Shown one piece after another: positions 42,301 to 49,750 of a stretch of 64,000 nt of DNA; position 1 is the stretch's first letter, and each line of letters starts with the position of its first letter. A program made the translations under genes and the position numbers. The notes beneath the pieces were generated by a model, which made no database searches, was not told the origin of the DNA, and worked only from the letters and a program-made list of their open reading frames with translations. The stretch is from positions 99,030,132 to 99,094,131 of the forward strand of contig CM060174.1 of the NCBI GenBank assembly GCA_030549775.1, given 5' to 3'. The stretch is from Tamarix chinensis. Its lineage: Eukaryota; Streptophyta; Magnoliopsida; Caryophyllales; Tamaricaceae.

Positions 42301-45300
42301 TCAATACCTCTGAGGAACAATGGAAAATAGAAATAAGTAAACATATTTATTCATGAAATACTAAAAAATAATGATCTCCAGAAAAATTTGCCCCCAAACA
42401 TATACCCCAATGAAGTGAGCACACCAAAGACAATGCTTAGGCACCAGAACAACATTAAATAGATAATCTGTGACAGATATCATAATTATGCAGGAATATA
42501 TTTTCTGATGCCAGAACACATAATAATAAAACAAAGCTGTAATTGCTCAAAACCTTAAAGGTGACTATATGACAGGGAACACCCAACTTCCATGCTTTGA
42601 AAATATGCTCAACTATCAACACAATTAGAAACAAAAATCATGGAAGTTCACCAGGCCTAAACTTTGAGTTAAAAAGGAAAGGAAAAAAAAATCCAACCTC
42701 TCGGCAGTCTCCAACTGAGGAAGAGGTTCCTCGCCTGATCACCAGTGATTTTTCCATCTCTGTCAGTGTCAACTTCCATGAATACCTTCGTATACTTCTG
42801 TACACCAGCAGCAGTCATCTTTGGCCACGAAATTTGCGCTTGATTAGATGCCAAATTGCCAGCCACTGAAACCCCAGCAGAAACAATGGAGGAACCAACT
42901 GGAGAGACTGGTTGAGTGGCACTCAATGAAGTCTGAAGCTGCTGTGACTGACCACCACCAGGCTGCTTCATGAAGGCACTCTGCAGCGAGTCAAATGAAC
43001 TCTGCATTAGCGATGTGTTAGTTGAAGGCTGAGGTGCCGTGGACATAGGTACAATGGCTGATGAAACAGCAGAACTGCTTGCAGAGTATGTAATTGAAGA
43101 ACTCTCTGGTTTAGACACAGGTTGGAGGGAAGAAAACAGATCACTGCCGAAATTTGAACCAGAAGCAGAACCATTTCCTGAAACAGCAGATGATTTAAAA
43201 TCTTTAACTGCTGGCTGAGCCACTGTCAGAGAGAGATCTGGCACTCCTGCTGAAACTGAGGATGTTGACGGACTAATTCCCTGACTAGAGACCTGTGATG
43301 CAGGTCCAGATGAAGCCCCACTAGTCCGTCCACTGAGCCAGTCAGTCGAAATGCCAGAGTTTGGGAGACTTTGAACACCTTGAGGTGGACGTGTAAATCC
43401 AACAGGCATAGCTTGAGGTAGCCCCATTGTCTGATTTCCTGGAGATGTAAAATATTGCTGGCTTATATTTGCATTAGGGGCCATTTGTCCTCTAAAGCTG
43501 AGATTCTGTGATGCTGTTGCTCCCCTTGGACCTATCTGTGTGGCAGGTGAAGCAGCCAAGGGAGTTGCTTGAGGCAAGGGAGTGGATGGAACATTTATTT
43601 GAGGAGCAGGGATCTTGGATGAAGCTGGGCCATATAACGCTGCCTTGACAATATCGGGGGTTAGTTCTCGCTTACTTTGAGCAACTGTGACCAGTTTTAG
43701 TGCATTATAAAAATCTTGCCGATTGAGAAAACCTGCCCGCTTCTGGTCAGCATACGTCCATATCTGCAATTAACACAATGTTCCAGTCAGATTTATATTT
43801 AGAAGATCATTATTTATACAGAAAGAATGCACTTCTGAATTGTTGATTCAAGATAGGTGAAGATACCAAATTAGTTTTCCAGCAACCTAATTGATGCCAA
43901 TATAATGAAATATTTCTCCCCTCCAAAAGCCCCCATCAACCACCAAAAGAAAAACAGAAAAGGAGTGGATAAGAATTTAGAAAAATAACATGGTCGCGAC
44001 TGCAGTCATGATCCTGGTGTCGTGGAGAATAATATATATGTTGCGGCATGATTTTTTTATTTTGTTTTCCCACAATAGATATTGGCAAATATTGTTAACT
44101 ATTGGCATGTGATTTCATTTTGGCATCACATAGTGGCATTCCACATATAGACAGATGATAAATCCAATATGTATTAGTGATATATCAACATATTGACCCA
44201 TATTCTATTCTATGCTAACAGTACATATCTAATCATGGTGGCGGATAACAGATTTTCCACTATAATAACAGTGTTTTCCAGGAATCTATAAGGTCAGAAA
44301 TCCATCACACTCATAGTATTGAATCACTAAAAGAGTCCATTACTCCTGGTATTTGACTTTTCAACTTCTCAACAGTAGTACACTTTCATCTTCATCACTT
44401 CAGAGTAATCCGCTTCTCTAGGACATGAAAAGCTGGCCGGGACAGGACTGAGGAGAAATTTTGATGAAATGTCCCTCACATAGTAAGATTCACTTGTGTC
44501 TCCTCGGTACTTAAGTGCAGATGTTACTTGACAATTTCACCTGTCCACAATGAATTCTTTTGAAAATCAATTTCAAACTAGCTTGAATACTTAGTGGCCC
44601 CAGAAACCAGATATGATCGTGTTTTTCAGATCCCTAGGTGTTAGATGCGAAATTGTGAATCCCCAAAACTCAATAGTGTAGAAATTTAATGTGGACTTAG
44701 GAGTAAATAAAACACTCAAAGACAACTTTATATATAAAAGAGAACTCTTTCTTATAAAGTGGTGGCCAACACCTTTTCTATATGTTACTCTTTGTAGCTC
44801 TATGACTCACTGAATTTAATCATTTCATGTGCCAATCCACTATTTATAGTATAAAAGGTTGACTATATGCAAGCTTGATTGGTCTTATCCTTATCATCCT
44901 AACTAATAGGTGTTGTGCTTAGCTTGAGCCACCAATTTGCCTTTTTTTAAGGCTTGGCTTTAGCCACCAAATTTGATATTACCTTCAACATACACTTGTA
45001 TTATTTCCTTCATCTCCCTCAAAGGCAAAATCCTCACCTTAGAGCCTCCACTGCCATCGTGGATGAAATAAATAACAACATGTACCTCAACGGTACAGGA
45101 GGTCAAGTGTTGCTAGAATCAAACCCACGGCCTAATGAAGCGCCCTACTTTCTGTCAATGGGGACATTTGATCTCATACCGGTTGAGCTATGTGCCAACT
45201 AGTGTCATTATTTCCTTCATGAAGATAGGTGGCAAATGGTGGCAGCTTATACTCTAAAATTTCTTAGCTGCTTGACACCTCAATTTTTTCTTCCCTAGTC

Positions 45301-48100
45301 AGCACTAGCTGGCTTGACTTGGTCAATTATTGTGGCTAAAGATAATTTTTGTTCTCCATTACATAGCGAAAGTTTCTAATGACTTTAAAAATTTATGGAT
45401 TAACATCATTCTGAAACATTTTTAAGCAGCACAACAGACCAAATCAATATAAGCACTGTTGTTGGAAAACATAGCAGGTAACAGCTTCATTTGGAAGGTA
45501 GAAAACTGGGTAACAAGTCAAAAACCAAGGTTAGCTTTTTTCCCGTTTATGTGTGTGTGTGAATTCAGGAAGTATTTTAGCAATGCACGAAATGACAATC
45601 ATGTGTAACAGCTAACGGACTACCCTAATGTAAAACCCATGCTTCAATATGCCTACCCTTAAGGCCTTCAATTCTACATATTCCTTGTAACCTTTTTAAA
45701 ACATATTTTCAAGCAATCATCATGAATGAGATCCTCCAAATATCATGTTTGGTTATGTTATTGGATGAGCATTTTAACAGGGAAAAAATACAAAGATTTC
45801 AATTAATATAAAAACTTTACTGACAGCAGCATTTCTAAGAGCAGATTCAAATTTATTGCGAAGATAGACAAGCCTTCACCTTCTTGATGAAAGGCGGTTA
45901 TTTATATGGATAAATTCCGCTTAGGTCCATGACATGTGGCATAATTCTACATAGGTACTATGTGTTTTAAACATTGTCACTTAGATACCATGTGTTTTAT
46001 TTTTTGCTTTGCTTTAGTATTATTTTATTAATGTTTTTAATATTACATAACTAAAATAATAAATTTTCTAATATTAAATATTTTTATATATGAATTAAAA
46101 TTTCTAAATATTAGAATATTTTTTTAAAATTTTTAAATTTTTTCAGACTGTTTATGGAATTTTTTTATTAAAAAAAATATTGAAGTTTTCTATTTTTTCA
46201 ATTCATATTTAAAAAATATTCAATAAAAAAATTATCATTTAAGTTGTATAAAACTTAAAACATTAATAAGATGGTGTTAAAGTAAAACATAAGTTAAAAC
46301 ATGTACCCCTAAATGAGAGCGTTTAAAATACATAGTACGTATGTGAAATTAAGTCAATTGCCATGGTACATGAGGAGAATTTATCCTATTTATATTAGCA
46401 TCCTTATATGTCATTTGTACATTCGAACAACTAAAGAATTTCAGCTATCAAGTAATGCTATCAACTATTCAAATCAACTACTAAATGACTGCAAATTGCT
46501 AACACAATCCAATTCCCCTGTATGCAAATTACCAAAAGGCTTATAACCTTTAGCAGCCTTAAAGAGCCTAGTTTCTTTCAAAGAATGACTTGAAGCATCC
46601 AGTATGATAGTTCCACATTTTGTTTGTATTCTTTGTTATGTTTTCCACTCGCATTAATGGCAAAGAAGTCGTATTTTAAAAACAATACAAAGAACGGTAA
46701 AGGTAACCCCAACATAAATCTTGTCATTGACAAGGTCTAGGGAATTCATGATGTCACAGCCCCGCCCCTAAACAAAGGGACAGTTTTCGAGATGCATACA
46801 CCGCATGAGGAGGGATTCGAATCTATGGCTTTTAGGTACCACTCCCATAGTTTAAGCACTAGACTGATTCCTCTTTGGTAAACAAACATAGAAATTACGT
46901 GGAATGTACATACGAAACATTGATTGCAAAATTGGGTGGCCATCCATCTAAGTCTTGTCTAATGGAATCGCCAAAACAATTACCAATTGATTGGAAAAAT
47001 GAAAATGACAAATTGGTCAGGTATGTTTGTACTTTAAGGGAAAGGCTGCATCAGAAAGTAGCTATCAAGCTATTGAAATCCTTTTGCTTAAACTATGGTC
47101 TGTGTGAAGAGTATTTCGGCAAAGGCATTCGTATGTCGAATGGCACTAGTGAAATTTGCAAAACTTGATTTATTTTTTTTCATTTTTTTAGGCGCACAGT
47201 TGAAGATTACCAAATAAATGTGCTAGTTGCTAACATCAATGACAGCCTATCTGTAATTTGGGGGTTGGAATTGGATGGAACTTATAAGATCCCACAGCCA
47301 TGCTCGATGTCTGAAATGGTATGAATTACATTCCATAAGATCATGAAATGTACATGTAAAAATACTTGTTGCAATTTCATAATCATCTGTTATAATTCAA
47401 ATTAAGACTCACTGGTCATGAGTGAACAGTAGGAAACTAGTTATTCATAAAATAAACTCTGAAAGTGGAAAAAGATAGGTAAAAGTAGGCAGAGGTGACT
47501 GTGCTTGCTAAGTCTGCATAATAGATCACATGGTACGCTCGCCGATATGATCATTAACAGAGAGAAATTGGTGGCCAGCTTGCAAAGACTGCTCGTTATT
47601 CTGCAAGCCCTGGCGATGCAGCAGTTCACTAAATTCATACATTTAGCAATCTCAGTCGATCGTGTCCTAAAATATCAATAACTACATGAATCTAAATTTT
47701 TCTCCTTACTGGCATCCCTATATCCGGCCAGAAACAAAAACAAAACAAACAAACAAATTTGTAAACCAGATACTAACTTCGACTTTGCCAAATCAAAATA
47801 AGCATAGATGCCAAACAACACATCTAGTTGAAGAGATGCTCGATAGGCCTCATTTCGTCCACAAAAAAATAAAAGGTAATGACAAGAGAGACTGAAATAA
47901 TATCAATAGTTTTGAAAAACAAGTAGGAGATAAAGAACATTCTGCGAAGGTAGAGGAAGAATGACCTGTGCGAGGACTTGTTTGGACAAACCAGATCCTT
48001 GGAAAAAAGATACAGCTTCGCCTCCACTAATCCGACCATCCTGATCCAAATCTGCTCTCCTAAAGTACGAATCGAATTGATCCATATTTGGTGCCGCCAT
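20835..48100 (-). CDS. EH-domain endocytic protein, AtEH1/Pan1-AtEH2/Pan1 type (13 exons, 1,015 aa)
   Basis: Exons on the minus strand: 48100-47966, 43763-42698, 42309-42061, 41924-41704, 40535-40470, 38164-38093, 38016-37918, 30815-30744, 30660-30546, 28959-28891, 28722-28413, 28289-28211, 21329-20835. All 12 introns are GT-AG, and the sum, 3,048 bp, is in frame from ATG to TAG. The protein has EH domain 1 (about residues 6-98; canonical EF loop 17-28), a Ser/Pro/Gln-rich linker, EH domain 2 (about 358-450; EF loop 377-388 and a second acidic loop 411-422), a coiled coil (about 556-697), an acidic Trp-rich stretch (about 700-720), and a Ser-rich tail with three RFDS repeats and a DPF motif. 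Plant proteins with this order and about this length are TPLATE-complex subunits acting in clathrin-mediated endocytosis at the plasma membrane; EH domains bind NPF peptides. That role is inferred from the family. Whether it is the EH1 or EH2 paralogue I cannot tell. A close EH pseudogene is unlikely because no exon carries a stop. Confidence 0.95.
21422..24751 (+). mobile_element. 5'-truncated L1-type LINE inserted antisense in EH intron 12
   Basis: One reading frame covers the endonuclease (starting inside LLETRV; GDFNVVLNA; SDHSPVV), the reverse transcriptase (APGVDGYSAGFF; RQGDPLSPYLF; FADD at 23398-23409) and the C-terminal zinc-finger-RVT domain (CVFCQQQ...HLFLFC, about 24318-24370), ending TAA at 24703-24705. 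It then has a short 3' tail and a run of ten A. The frame is broken by two TAG codons, 22267-22269 and 22453-22455. The start of the endonuclease and any ORF1 are absent, as usual for target-primed insertion. CACAAC precedes the element (21416-21421) and recurs just after the poly-A (24752-24757), a possible target duplication. Confidence 0.93.
21424..24705 (+). pseudogene. LINE ORF2 (endonuclease-reverse transcriptase), two nonsense codons
   Basis: Frame of about 1,094 codons. The two internal TAG codons lie where a CAG/CAA (Gln) codon is plausible, consistent with C-to-T change of methylated DNA. The upstream segment (about 281 codons) holds the endonuclease; the downstream segment (745 codons from 22468) holds the reverse transcriptase and zinc finger. 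Not expected to be mobile. Confidence 0.9.
24912..25309 (-). repeat. 3' LTR of the intron-12 element
   Basis: Pairs with 27023-27430. Contains the TATA-like CCTATATATAGGC near 25090 and ends in CTGCATCA on plus. Confidence 0.85.
25600..25720 (+). repeat. Small interspersed repeat, copy 1 (intron 12)
   Basis: AAAAATCATGCTGCGACAACC...GCGATCGCAACCGCAATCG. The same order of motifs recurs at about 30990-31110 (minus), 34890-34990 (plus) and 43985-44075 (minus). Adjacent upstream (25430-25600) is a CGATA/TATCGG-rich stretch that may belong to it. Confidence 0.7.
27023..27430 (-). repeat. 5' LTR of the intron-12 element
   Basis: Carries a roughly 20-bp insertion (around 27248) absent from its partner. 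Its inner terminal T has changed to A on the plus strand. The indels suggest an old insertion. Confidence 0.85.
28211..28289 (-). CDS. EH gene exon 12 (residues 825-851)
   Basis: SFDEPGWGTFDATDDADSVW..., a short acidic and aromatic segment of the kind that serves as a linear motif in endocytic adaptors (inference). Acceptor CCACAG at 28290; donor AAG|GTATG at 28210, phase 0. Followed by the 6,881-bp intron carrying the LINE and the LTR element. Confidence 0.9.
28413..28722 (-). CDS. EH gene exon 11 (residues 722-824)
   Basis: Acidic Ser-rich tail region: GLLFDKETTVDV... to ...SSEADTDFHR. Acceptor TTTTCAG at 28723; donor ATAG|GTACC at 28412, phase 2. No folded domain recognised. Confidence 0.9.
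28891..28959 (-). CDS. EH gene exon 10 (residues 699-721)
   Basis: Short exon with an acidic and Trp-rich stretch, GWQPGIS...WNEEWDKFEDEG. This follows directly after the coiled coil, as I recall from plant EH1/EH2 proteins. Acceptor GGTTAG at 28960; donor GAAG|GTATG at 28890, phase 1. Confidence 0.92.
29035..30450. mobile_element. Possible fold-back/TIR element with TAA-rich core (intron 9)
   Basis: The left edge has TTTAGTTAGAGAAAACAATTTTC. The right edge read on minus has TTTAGTTTTAGAAAACAAGACC, with several GGAAAAC/TTTTCC motifs near both ends. Between them, about 29180-30180 is an imperfect ATT/AAT trinucleotide region. No target duplication was identified and no transposase is present. 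Confidence 0.4.
30546..30660 (-). CDS. EH gene exon 9 (residues 661-698)
   Basis: VRADRIQLDLEELTKALS..., the last part of the coiled coil, ending KLPIG. Acceptor TCCTAG at 30661, donor ATAG|GTACC at 30545, phase 1. Confidence 0.92.
30744..30815 (-). CDS. EH gene exon 8 (residues 637-660)
   Basis: Twenty-four codons, ERKAELRQAIINVEQGG..., coiled coil with a Gly-Gly break near the end. Acceptor ATCTAG at 30816; donor CAG|GTAAA at 30743, phase 0. Confidence 0.92.
30990..31110 (-). repeat. Small interspersed repeat, copy 2 (intron 7)
   Basis: On the minus strand: AAAAATCACGCTGCGTTGAC...ATGATCGCAACCGCAATTGC. Matches copy 1 in motif order and spacing. Confidence 0.7.
31798..31983 (+). pseudogene. 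Exon-like fragment, plastid-transit-peptide-like (intron 7)
   Basis: Reads MTTTTFGAAANIAVF... for 61 codons, rich in Ser, Thr and hydroxylated residues with few acids, then TGA. The composition is that of a chloroplast targeting sequence, but I do not recognise the parent gene. It lies on the strand opposite the EH gene and upstream of other fragments in the same orientation. Confidence 0.35.
32379..32631 (+). pseudogene. Exon-like fragment of unknown origin (intron 7)
   Basis: A good acceptor (TTTTTCAATTGCCAG) precedes an open stretch, VPLGLATTRAAAYLLTEAG..., of about 80 codons ending TGA at 32629-32631. The composition is protein-like, with several Cys and His in the second half. Not recognised. 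Confidence 0.35.
33393..33594 (+). pseudogene. First exon of an RNA polymerase subunit RPB5 gene, frameshifted
   Basis: ATG at 33393 opens MSASEQEITKLLRTRKTLMQM and hits TAG at 33456. After a +1 shift the frame continues as DFVADFKINMSKGHFIDK... to ...RNNSSDQ, followed by a GT donor. This matches the N-terminal half of plant RPB5 (NRPB5, shared by RNA polymerases I, II and III) up to the position of a known intron. The retained splice donor means the copy came from DNA, not a processed mRNA. The C-terminal exon was not found. Identification is from memory of the family. Confidence 0.75.
34890..34990 (+). repeat. Small interspersed repeat, copy 3 (intron 7)
   Basis: AAAAAATCACGTCGAGATAACC...CAACACTGCTACAATG; the most diverged copy. 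Confidence 0.55.
35547..35749 (+). pseudogene. Exon-like gene fragment with one stop (intron 7)
   Basis: After an acceptor (...TTAACAG) a frame reads GITTPNGSYSAWKRQS..., has TAA at 35615-35617, and continues KWTKEDWFQKELQLYEAICY... to TGA at 35747. The second half looks like genuine protein, an acidic and aromatic helix-rich C-terminus. Parent gene not recognised. Confidence 0.4.
36660..37130 (-). mobile_element. LTR-like remnant (intron 7)
   Basis: On minus it reads through CTTTGGGAGAGCATTCC and CCTCTCGAAAGTAGG to TTCGTCGGTCCTGCC, in the style of a transcribed R-U5 region. A small AAAACTAATAA repeat sits at 37015-37060. No target duplication was seen. Confidence 0.3.
37918..38016 (-). CDS. 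EH gene exon 7 (residues 604-636)
   Basis: Thirty-three codons, AELLGKKYEEKYKQVAEI..., coiled coil. Separated from exon 6 by only 76 bp. Acceptor TTTCAG at 38017; donor CAG|GTACG at 37917, phase 0. The intron that follows is the longest of the gene (7,102 bp). Confidence 0.92.
38093..38164 (-). CDS. EH gene exon 6 (residues 580-603)
   Basis: Twenty-four codons, VLYKSRCDNRLNEIIE..., continuing the charged heptad pattern of the coiled coil. Acceptor TTCTAG at 38165, donor GAG|GTACT at 38092, phase 0 on both sides. Confidence 0.92.
38165..39981. other. Intron 5, remainder
   Basis: No gene. Contains a 20-A run at about 39336-39355. A stretch near 39100-39230 of the ATGGGTATAATCCATACC type resembles dispersed plant repeats also hinted at near 52090-52210. 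Confidence 0.4.
39982..40184. repeat. Near-perfect 64-bp inverted repeat (intron 5)
   Basis: Arms 39982-40045 and 40121-40184 are reverse complements with one clear mismatch (AAAT versus AAAA) over about 64 bp; the loop is about 75 bp. A transcript from either strand would fold into a long hairpin. No target duplication and no coding sequence. Confidence 0.92.
40470..40535 (-). CDS. EH gene exon 5 (residues 558-579)
   Basis: Twenty-two codons, VEKVILDSKEKMEF..., the start of the coiled coil. Acceptor TCGAAG at 40536 and donor CTG|GTGAGT at 40469. The first 23 bp of this exon and its acceptor are copied 188 bp upstream in intron 4 (see the tandem duplication entry). Confidence 0.9.
40513..40888 (-). 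repeat. 188-bp tandem duplication across an exon-5 splice acceptor
   Basis: Units 40513-40700 and 40701-40888 match with few differences. The unit includes the first 23 bp of exon 5 and its acceptor, so a second acceptor-plus-partial-exon lies at 40725-40701 on the minus strand, inside intron 4. Confidence 0.9.
40889..41703. other. Intron 4, remainder
   Basis: No gene or named repeat seen; a short C-rich run CCCACCCAACCCACCCACCC lies near 41165. Confidence 0.4.
41704..41924 (-). CDS. EH gene exon 4 (residues 484-557)
   Basis: Linker between EH2 and the coiled coil: starts GFRQMQGVPG and ends TANDPKK. Acceptor ATATCAG at 41925; donor AAG|GTATC at 41703, phase 0. Mostly polar with no recognised domain. 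Confidence 0.9.
42061..42309 (-). CDS. EH gene exon 3 (residues 401-483)
   Basis: Second half of EH domain 2: EVLKQVWDLSDQDSDS continues LSWRLPR from exon 2, with W407 at the NPF-pocket position. A Pro/Leu-rich segment follows, matching the normal end of an EH domain. Acceptor TTCCTCAG at 42310; donor ACAG|GTATG at 42060, phase 1. Confidence 0.94.
42698..43763 (-). CDS. EH gene exon 2 (residues 46-400)
   Basis: Completes EH domain 1 (IWTYADQ..., W47 at the conserved tryptophan position). It then encodes a low-complexity Ser/Pro/Gln/Ala linker (about residues 100-355) and opens EH domain 2 with EF loop 377-388. The acceptor TTGCAG ends at 43764 and the donor AGAG|GTTGG is at 42697, phase 1. 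The second EF-like loop of EH1 (D51 onward) lacks several acidic ligands and probably does not bind calcium. Confidence 0.94.
43985..44075 (-). repeat. Small interspersed repeat, copy 4 (intron 1)
   Basis: On the minus strand: AAAAAAATCATGCCGCAACA...GGATCATGACTGCAGTCGCG. Confidence 0.65.
44076..45064. other. Intron 1, central part
   Basis: No gene. 44640-44880 has LTR-like character (TTTATATATAAAAGAGAACTC near 44728) but no definable ends. Confidence 0.3.
45065..45202 (-). mobile_element. tRNA-derived SINE-like element 1 (intron 1)
   Basis: On minus: an A-box-like TAGCTCAACCGGTA (45190-45177) followed about 50 bp on by a B-box-like GGGTTTGATTC (45127-45117), the polymerase III promoter layout of plant SINEs. 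No cloverleaf tRNA can be drawn. Confidence 0.6.
45203..46744. other. Intron 1, AT-rich stretch
   Basis: No gene. 46000-46260 is very AT-rich with AAATTTT and TTTTTTAAA runs; nothing else recognised. Confidence 0.4.
46745..46880 (-). mobile_element. tRNA-derived SINE-like element 2 (intron 1)
   Basis: On minus: an A-box-like TAGTGCTTAAACTATGG (46861-46845) and a B-box-like GATTCGAATCCC (about 46823-46812). Ends not defined. Confidence 0.5.
46920..47330 (+). other. Weak exon-like stretches in intron 1
   Basis: Two protein-like open segments: one ending ...CEEYFGKGIRMSNG (to 47168), and one after TTTTTTTAG at about 47191, RTVEDYQINVLVANIND, to TGA at about 47326. The family is not recognised; it could be chance or another gene fragment. 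Confidence 0.2.
47966..48100 (-). CDS. EH gene exon 1 (residues 1-45)
   Basis: Starts at the ATG at 48100-48098 (MAAPNMDQF...) and carries the first EF-hand loop of EH domain 1, D17 to E28, with the acidic ligand positions intact. The donor CACAG|GTCATT is at 47965, phase 0. The reading joins exon 2 inside the EH domain as ...VLAQ|IWTYADQ, exactly where the family pattern LxxIWxxxD predicts. Confidence 0.93.
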
Positions 48101-48430
48101 TTTCTTTTTCGAAGCAGAGCCTAAATCTGCCTATTCTGATTCTGGCATCACTTAGATCAAAAAGAGGTGAATAAAACAATAGTACAGCGAAGCTTGTAAA
48201 TTAGAAGGAGCGATTCAGAATTCTATAAATCAGACTTCAGAAATTGTGGGTGTAGACGACAGCAAGAGGTTGATCTGATAGATAAGTTCGGTGAAAATTC
48301 AGAAATTATCGATCGAGCATTTTTGTTCTCCAGCGCTAAAGCGCCAATCGTTGTGGCAGACTCTGGTTTCTCGTAAACTAATAAAACCCTTTCCGACAAC
48401 CCTTTATTTTTTATATTATTTACCTATTAT
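48101..48430 (-). promoter_or_regulatory. Putative 5' UTR and core promoter of the EH gene
   Basis: Upstream of the ATG on the minus strand there is a TATA-like TATAAAAAATA at about 48417-48407. It is followed by an AGGGTTTTA telo-box-like element and a GCGC-TTTA-GCGC palindrome near 48340. A start site about 30 bp downstream of the TATA would give a leader of about 280 nt. The exact start and any leader intron cannot be fixed from sequence. Confidence 0.4.
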
Positions 48431-49750
48431 TATTATTATTTAAATCATTTATTTTACATAATATTTTTATAATCTGATTTTCTTTATCGTTTATTTTATA
48501 TTATTTTTTATGAGCAGGTTTTGCTATAATTTACTAAATATTTAAATCAACTTATATCTTTACTATTATATCATTATTAATTGAACTCACTCACCACATT
48601 TTTATAACTATTAACTAGTTACATTTTTCCGTGCGATGCATGGGTATAATTTTAGACATTGTAATAATAAATTTTAAAATAATAAAAATAAAAAATATTA
48701 TAAGAAGTAATAAAATTATTATAAGAAATTATAGTTAATATAAAGGATAAGATATTGGGAGAAATATGAAATAATAAAGTAATACATTATATATAGAAAT
48801 GACAAATATGAAGTATATGGAGCAAATAACTGAAGAATAAAATACATAATATAGCTAGATATTTTGGAACAATTCATTGAAGACAACATTTGTTGTGGAT
48901 GTACTTTCTTTTCTTTCATTGTCACATATCAATATTTTTAGTCTATTACGATGTGTAACTCTTAACACTATAACGTAAAACAAACCGTGGCCAAATATTA
49001 GTTTTTTCAATAGTGATTCAACATGGGATTTTGATTGACCGTGACTTTTATTTATTATCATTGTATAAAATAATTAGTAGTTTACTGATATGAAAAGTAT
49101 TATGTACTTTCACTGTACCTGTAACATAGGGGAAAATATTAATTTTGCAAACAAATGATGTTGCAATTTTTTTATGACATTTAGTTGTGAATATTTGCTA
49201 TTAAAAATACTGCTAAAATCAGTTGCTTTAAACATAAAACAACCACTGGCTCCATACAATTACTCTTAAAAAAAATTATTAAGTTGACCAACTTCATCAT
49301 CCCAAAGTCAACATTCCAACCTCTCTTTTTTACAATCACACCTAGAAAGCAAGGAATTAATTTTTTATGCAACTATTATACATGTTAACAATAATATGAT
49401 AAATTATTTCTTCTTTCTACTCACTCATTGTCCTCCAGCAAAATATCCATTAACTCGGTCAAATTCTTATTTTGGTTCTCACGTATGCCTTCAAGTTTTA
49501 TTTTCACAATCTTACCTATGACATCTAGTAAACAAAGAATAATTATAAAATATTAGATTAACTCACTACACCATTATGCACTAATGATCTTCTGATGGGT
49601 GAATTTGGTTTAGATATATGTAGATAGGTGCCATTTCTGAAACTTGAATGCTTCTGTCTTTACTCCCTATTGAGCTTATGCAGTGTTTTTTTAATTTTTC
49701 AACTGGCTTCTAATTATATAATTAGAGACAAAATCAAAATTAATAAAGGG
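48431..49750. other. AT-rich intergenic DNA
   Basis: No gene recognised; short open frames only. Confidence 0.5.

Noticed and set aside
41643..42869. Plus-strand open frames opposite EH exons 2-4
   Set aside because: Shadows of the real minus-strand exons.
46745..46880. True tRNA gene
   Set aside because: A and B boxes are present but no acceptor stem or anticodon arm can be paired; fits a SINE.
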